A stretch of DNA of 7,425 nucleotides, from NCBI GenBank assembly GCA_947480375.1, contig CANKCX010000032.1:1-7425 (forward strand). Direction: 5' to 3'. The stretch is from Actinomycetota bacterium (GTDB taxonomy: Bacteria; Actinomycetota; Actinomycetes; Nanopelagicales; Nanopelagicaceae). Shown here piece after piece: positions 6,829 to 7,425 of this stretch. Below the pieces are notes generated by a model, which saw only the letters and a program-made list of their open reading frames with translations, was not told the DNA's origin and did no database searches. The first letter of the stretch is position 1. Each line of letters starts with the position of its first letter. Both the position numbers and the translations under genes were made by a program.

Positions 6829-7425
6829 TCAAGCGGAACAGTGAAGTGATTTAGCGATTGTTGGGCTCAGTAATCCATGAAAAGCCTGAGAAAGGTTTGC
6901 AACAGCAATTATTTGTAGACCTGAAGTATCTACCGTTATATCCCGACAATTGGACTTTGGAATAACTGCAATTGTTGCACCAGCTTTTTTCGCTGAAATT
7001 AGTTTCTGGTCAACCCCACCAATACTTCCAACTTTTCCGGATTCGGTAATGGTTCCTGTTACTGCAATATTGCGTCCAGCGATTAATTCAGGAGCCTTCA
7101 ACTTTGCAAGTAGCGCTAATGTGAATGCAAGTCCGGCGCTTGGTCCCCCAACGCGTTTCATTGCAAACTTAATATCGGATGCTTTCCAATTTAGCGCTGT
7201 CCCTGGTTCAATCTTCTTTAGGAAATTTGCAGCAGCAATCGCAGCTCGCTCTTCTGACTTCAACATATCTGCCTTCGCTTGCGCATCTGCGGCCTTCGTG
7301 GTTTCGCCAGATTCATATACAACTTCGTTAGGCAGAACTACTGAATCGCCATCGAGCCAAGCGGAGATGACATAGAAACCCGGTGGCCGACTTTCTGGAT
7401 TATTAACGTAGACCGATAACGAATA
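6829..7425 (-). CDS. YlbL/Rv3194c-type Lon-like (S16) serine protease, C-terminal part, apparently without PDZ domain
   Basis: Membrane-anchored secreted protease family with a Lon-type Ser/Lys catalytic domain. The frame is open to the window end, so the N-terminus (normally a membrane anchor) is outside; 198 residues are visible. The ATG at 7264-7266 is internal: upstream codons continue the family segment (AWLDGDSVVLPNEVVYESG) that aligns with Rv3194c, which I recall as LALWLSGQEQLMPRDLVYPPG. The catalytic Ser is in VGGPSAGL (codon 7138-7140, - strand) and the catalytic Lys in IGGVDQKL (codon 7003-7005, - strand); TGTITESGKVG and IPKSNC are also typical. In relatives a PDZ domain of about 90 residues separates the helix ending here in AAANFLKK from the region before GGPSAG; only about 15 residues stand there. 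The stop is TGA, and no terminator is evident before UPF0182. Confidence 0.9.
   Translation of the reverse strand, partial: YSLSVYVNNPESRPPGFYVISAWLDGDSVVLPNEVVYESGETTKAADAQAKADMLKSEERAAIAAANFLKKIEPGTALNWKASDIKFAMKRVGGPSAGLAFTLALLAKLKAPELIAGRNIAVTGTITESGKVGSIGGVDQKLISAKKAGATIAVIPKSNCRDITVDTSGLQIIAVANLSQAFHGLLSPTIAKSLHCSA

Noticed and set aside
6950..7375. 141-codon open frame on the + strand opposite the protease gene
   Set aside because: The - strand frame carries the clear S16 catalytic motifs over the same bases; the + frame has no recognisable domain and is a codon-bias shadow.

Overview
The window looks like a stretch of a low-to-mid GC actinobacterial chromosome. The evidence is a 3-gene cluster of actinobacterial type (aroA, rsgA, hisN), an actinobacterial initiator tRNA with a C1:U72 mismatch, and a UPF0182 membrane protein gene next to a YlbL-type secreted Lon-like protease gene, the order seen in Mycobacterium tuberculosis (Rv3193c/Rv3194c). 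The tight spacing, AT-leaning codon use and trimmed genes suggest a streamlined, perhaps freshwater planktonic (acI / Nanopelagicales-like) lineage. That assignment is inference from sequence style and was not searched.

Left half, + strand (1-3758): a compact run of four co-directional genes, probably one transcript. It begins with the body of aroA (5' end outside the window), followed 3 bp later by rsgA (ribosome-assembly GTPase). After a 42-bp gap containing a small tandem repeat comes hisN (inositol-monophosphatase-type histidinol-phosphatase). A 236-residue single-pass membrane protein follows, whose GTG start overlaps the hisN stop codon by one base. Its cytoplasmic domain resembles the nucleotide-binding domain of P1B-type ATPases, but no phosphorylation domain is present.

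Middle (3737-3865): a complete initiator tRNA-fMet on the - strand with an encoded CCA end. The stop codon of the + strand gene lies inside the tRNA's T-loop, so the two genes overlap tail to tail by 22 bp. Just upstream of the tRNA is a short perfect hairpin that contains a candidate -10 box.

Right half, - strand (3866-7425): a large UPF0182 protein (seven predicted membrane segments plus a large extracytoplasmic part). Upstream of it in the same direction is the 3' part of a YlbL-type protease gene that runs off the window. The visible protease retains the Ser/Lys dyad of Lon but appears to lack the PDZ domain that normally precedes the catalytic domain.

The cluster combines aromatic amino acid and histidine synthesis, ribosome maturation and translation initiation on one side with a cell-envelope membrane protein/protease pair on the other. 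No mobile element, CRISPR array, rRNA or phage gene was seen. The most interesting items are the orphan ATPase-like N-domain protein, the PDZ-less protease and the CDS/tRNA overlap.
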